DNA from: Methylotenera mobilis 13
GTDB taxonomy: Bacteria > Pseudomonadota > Gammaproteobacteria > Burkholderiales > Methylophilaceae
Reading direction: 5' to 3'
DNA length: 64,000 nucleotides
Assembly: GCF_000384255.1 (NCBI RefSeq)
Contig: NZ_KB913035.1
Span: 1,091,362-1,155,361, forward strand
Part shown: piece after piece, positions 61,995-64,000 of the stretch
How positions within the stretch are numbered: position 1 is the stretch's first letter
How the letters are laid out: each line of letters begins with the position of its first letter
Translations under genes and position numbers: made by a program
The notes under the pieces: model-generated
What the model was told of the DNA's origin: nothing
Database searches by the model: none
Seen by the model: the letters and a program-made list of their open reading frames with translations, nothing else

Positions 61995-63422
61995 ATGAAA
62001 TACATATCAACTCGTGGGCAATCGCCTGCATTAAGTTTTAGCCAAATTTTATTGGGTGGTTTAGCACCAGATGGCGGTTTATATCTGCCAGAGAGCTATC
62101 CACAATTCACTGATGCTGATTTATCCGCCATGCGGGGCATGTCATATGCGGACTTGGCGTTTGCAATTTTGTCGCGTTTTGTCGATGATATTCCTGCCTC
62201 TGATTTAAAAGCGATTATCGATAAAACTTACCGTGCTGACGTGTATGCTTTTACTCGTGCTGGTCAGGATGCTAAAGACATTACGCCAACTTTAAAGCTG
62301 GAAGAAAACCTATATTTGCTCAGTCTTTCTAATGGGCCTACTTTAGCGTTTAAAGACATGGCAATGCAGTTGTTAGGTAACCTGTTTGAGTATGTGCTCA
62401 CTAAAGAAGGTAAGACCACCAATATTTTAGGTGCGACGTCTGGTGACACAGGTTCAGCAGCTGAATATGCGATGCGCGGTAAAAAAGGTATTCGTGTATT
62501 TATGTTATCCCCACATAAAAAAATGAGCCGCTTTCAAACGGCACAGATGTTCAGCTTGCAAGATGACAATATTTTCAATATTGCCGTAAATGGTGTGTTT
62601 GATGATTGCCAAGATATGGTGAAAGCCGTGTCTAATGATGCGGAATTTAAAGCACAGTATAAAATTGGTGCAGTAAATTCCATCAACTGGGGCCGTATCG
62701 TCGCACAGGTCGTTTACTACTTTAAAGGTTACTTTGCTGTTACGCAGAATAATAGCCAAAAGGTTAGCTTTTCTGTGCCATCAGGTAATTTTGGTAACGT
62801 ATGTGCGGGTCATATTGCACGCATGATGGGCTTGCCAATTGATAAGCTCGTTGTTGCCACCAACGAGAATGATGTGCTCGATGAGTTCTTCAAAACAGGC
62901 GTTTATAGCCCACGCGGTTCTGCTAACACCTACCACACATCAAGCCCGTCAATGGATATCAGCAAAGCCTCTAATTTTGAGCGATTTGTGTTTGATTTGG
63001 TAGGCCGTGATAGTGATAAGACACGCGCGCTCTGGAGCAACGTGGATAGTGGAAACAGCTTTGATTTAAATGCAGATGGCTATTTTACAAAGATCGCTGA
63101 TTATGGATTTGTGTCAGGTAGCAGCAACCATGCGCATCGTATGCAAACCATCCGTGAGACTAAAGCTAAATATGATGTGGTGATTGATACGCATACTGCA
63201 GACGGCCTTAAAGTTGCATTAGCCTATTTAAATCAAGAAACACCAATGGTGGTACTTGAAACTGCATTGCCAGCTAAATTTGAAGACTCTATTGTAGAGG
63301 CTTTAGGCCAAACACCAGAGCGTCCTTCTGCGCTTAACGGTATTGAGTCATTACCACAGAAGTTTACTGTGATGGATGCAAGGGCAGAAGACATCAAAGC
63401 CTTTATCGCTAAAAACACTTAA
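61995..63422 (+). CDS. thrC: Threonine synthase
   Basis: PLP enzyme that converts O-phosphohomoserine to threonine. The 475-residue protein begins MKYISTRGQSPALSFSQILLGGLAPDGGLYLPE, and has the PLP lysine in TLAFKDMAMQLLGN near residue 119, followed by GATSGDTGSAAEYAMRG and the phosphate-binding PSGNFGNVCAG. It belongs to the longer, bacterial/fungal subgroup. It completes the alaA-hom-thrC operon; the kinase step (thrB) is not in the window. Confidence 0.96.
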   Translation: MKYISTRGQSPALSFSQILLGGLAPDGGLYLPESYPQFTDADLSAMRGMSYADLAFAILSRFVDDIPASDLKAIIDKTYRADVYAFTRAGQDAKDITPTLKLEENLYLLSLSNGPTLAFKDMAMQLLGNLFEYVLTKEGKTTNILGATSGDTGSAAEYAMRGKKGIRVFMLSPHKKMSRFQTAQMFSLQDDNIFNIAVNGVFDDCQDMVKAVSNDAEFKAQYKIGAVNSINWGRIVAQVVYYFKGYFAVTQNNSQKVSFSVPSGNFGNVCAGHIARMMGLPIDKLVVATNENDVLDEFFKTGVYSPRGSANTYHTSSPSMDISKASNFERFVFDLVGRDSDKTRALWSNVDSGNSFDLNADGYFTKIADYGFVSGSSNHAHRMQTIRETKAKYDVVIDTHTADGLKVALAYLNQETPMVVLETALPAKFEDSIVEALGQTPERPSALNGIESLPQKFTVMDARAEDIKAFIAKNT

Positions 63423-63463
63423 TAAGCTGCCACGCTCAATATGTATGAGTGTACAGCTTATTA
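63420..63463 (+). terminator. Hairpin after thrC
   Basis: TAATAAGCTG and CAGCTTATTA pair exactly over 10 bp, beginning in the thrC stop codon, with a smaller CTCA/TGAG stem inside. The following sequence is AT-rich but has no run of T, so termination strength is uncertain. Confidence 0.45.
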
Positions 63464-63562
63464 AATTAATAATGCTGGCAATCGCTATGCGGTTAAGGGC
63501 AATAAAAGTAATAGGTTTTTAATTGGGACAAACATGACGATAGCTTGGGTGGTAAGTTAAGA

Positions 63563-64000
63563 ATGAAACAATACATCGACTTAGTGCAACACGTGCTTGA
63601 GCATGGTAATAAAAAAGAAGACCGTACTGGTACGGGCACCGTTTCAGTATTTGGTTACCAAATGCGATTTAATTTAGCAGATGGTTTTCCATTACTTACC
63701 ACTAAAAAAGTACATCTAAAATCGATTATTCACGAGTTACTTTGGTTCTTGCAAGGCAGTACCAATATCGCATATTTAAAAGAAAACGGCGTACGCATCT
63801 GGGATGAGTGGGCCGATGAAAATGGTAACTTAGGGCCTGTGTATGGGTATCAATGGCGTAATTGGCCTAAGCCTGATGGCACGCACATTGATCAGATTAC
63901 ACAGGTAGTCAATGCGATTAAAAACAACCCAGACTCACGTCGCCTGATTGTTTCAGCGTGGAACGTTGCTGATGTTGATCAAATGAAACTACCGCCTTGT
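63563..64000 (+). CDS. thyA: Thymidylate synthase, N-terminal part
   Basis: Methylates dUMP to dTMP with methylene-tetrahydrofolate. The first 146 residues are present, starting [26 protein letters not shown]. Family motifs are [17 protein letters not shown] with the phosphate-binding arginine, [27 protein letters not shown], and [10 protein letters not shown]. The window ends exactly on the catalytic cysteine of the LPPC motif. The methylene-tetrahydrofolate it needs can come from GlyA, encoded in this window. Confidence 0.95.
   Translation, partial: MKQYIDLVQHVLEHGNKKEDRTGTGTVSVFGYQMRFNLADGFPLLTTKKVHLKSIIHELLWFLQGSTNIAYLKENGVRIWDEWADENGNLGPVYGYQWRNWPKPDGTHIDQITQVVNAIKNNPDSRRLIVSAWNVADVDQMKLPPC

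Noticed and set aside
63534-63560. Possible eight-codon leader peptide before thyA
   Set aside because: It begins with ATG and ends just before thyA, but has no ribosome site and no run of informative codons.

Overview
The window is a gene-dense, AT-rich bacterial chromosome segment with almost no accessory DNA. Gene order and protein families point to a betaproteobacterium, most likely a methylotroph of the Methylophilaceae (Methylotenera/Methylophilus type); this assignment is inference. Supporting signs are the tpiA-secG-tRNA-Leu-nuoA..N order with separate nuoC and nuoD, a DUF2818 gene behind nuoN, the thrS-infC-rpmI-rplT-pheST-ihfA-merR block, glyA-nrdR-ribD, and a methanol-dehydrogenase accessory cluster mxaRSACKL. 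No insertion sequence, prophage, CRISPR array or rRNA operon was seen.

Layout. 1-3.9 kb: 3' end of recJ, nnrD, pagP (minus), tpiA, secG, tRNA-Leu(GAG). 4.0-19.1 kb: complete 14-subunit NADH:quinone oxidoreductase operon plus the small membrane protein DUF2818. 19.2-22.2 kb: Nudix hydrolase, NAD-dependent epimerase-like protein, MltB-type lytic transglycosylase, tRNA-Val(GAC). 22.2-30.3 kb: translation block thrS, infC (with a non-canonical AUA start), rpmI, rplT, pheS, pheT, then ihfA, a MerR regulator and tRNA-Pro(GGG). 30.4-34.5 kb: YcgR-like PilZ protein, a degenerate EAL-HDOD protein and phosphoglucomutase. 34.5-35.6 kb (minus): retropepsin-like protease, DUF3307 membrane protein, IscX. 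35.6-39.8 kb: a candidate small RNA, then glyA, nrdR, ribD, tatD. 40.0-41.9 kb: mtnA with a class II aldolase, suggesting a DHAP-shunt route for methylthioadenosine or 5'-deoxyadenosine salvage. 41.9-46.8 kb: a 41-residue DUF3149 peptide gene with an FNR-type site, then pyrG, kdsA, eno, ftsB. 46.8-48.4 kb: divergent ygfZ and a YgfX-like gene. 48.4-54.2 kb (minus): mxaR, S, A, C, K, L. 54.4-56.8 kb: fabA, fabB and a DUF1439 lipoprotein. 57.4-59.3 kb: a PAS-GGDEF diguanylate cyclase and a Mth938-like protein. 59.4-64.0 kb: alaA-hom-thrC (alanine and threonine synthesis) and the 5' part of thyA.

Functionally the region combines respiration (complex I), translation, one-carbon and nucleotide metabolism (glyA, nrdR, pyrG, thyA), envelope biogenesis (pagP, kdsA, mltB, ftsB, fabAB) and periplasmic methanol oxidation support (mxa). 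The less ordinary signals are mostly regulatory or small: an FNR box placed at class II distance from a promoter for a tiny membrane peptide, a possible terminated small RNA beside iscX, strong palindromes in front of thrS, mxaR and fabA, a tRNA-Val with C33, and the mtnA-aldolase pair. All promoters, operators and terminators listed are read by eye.
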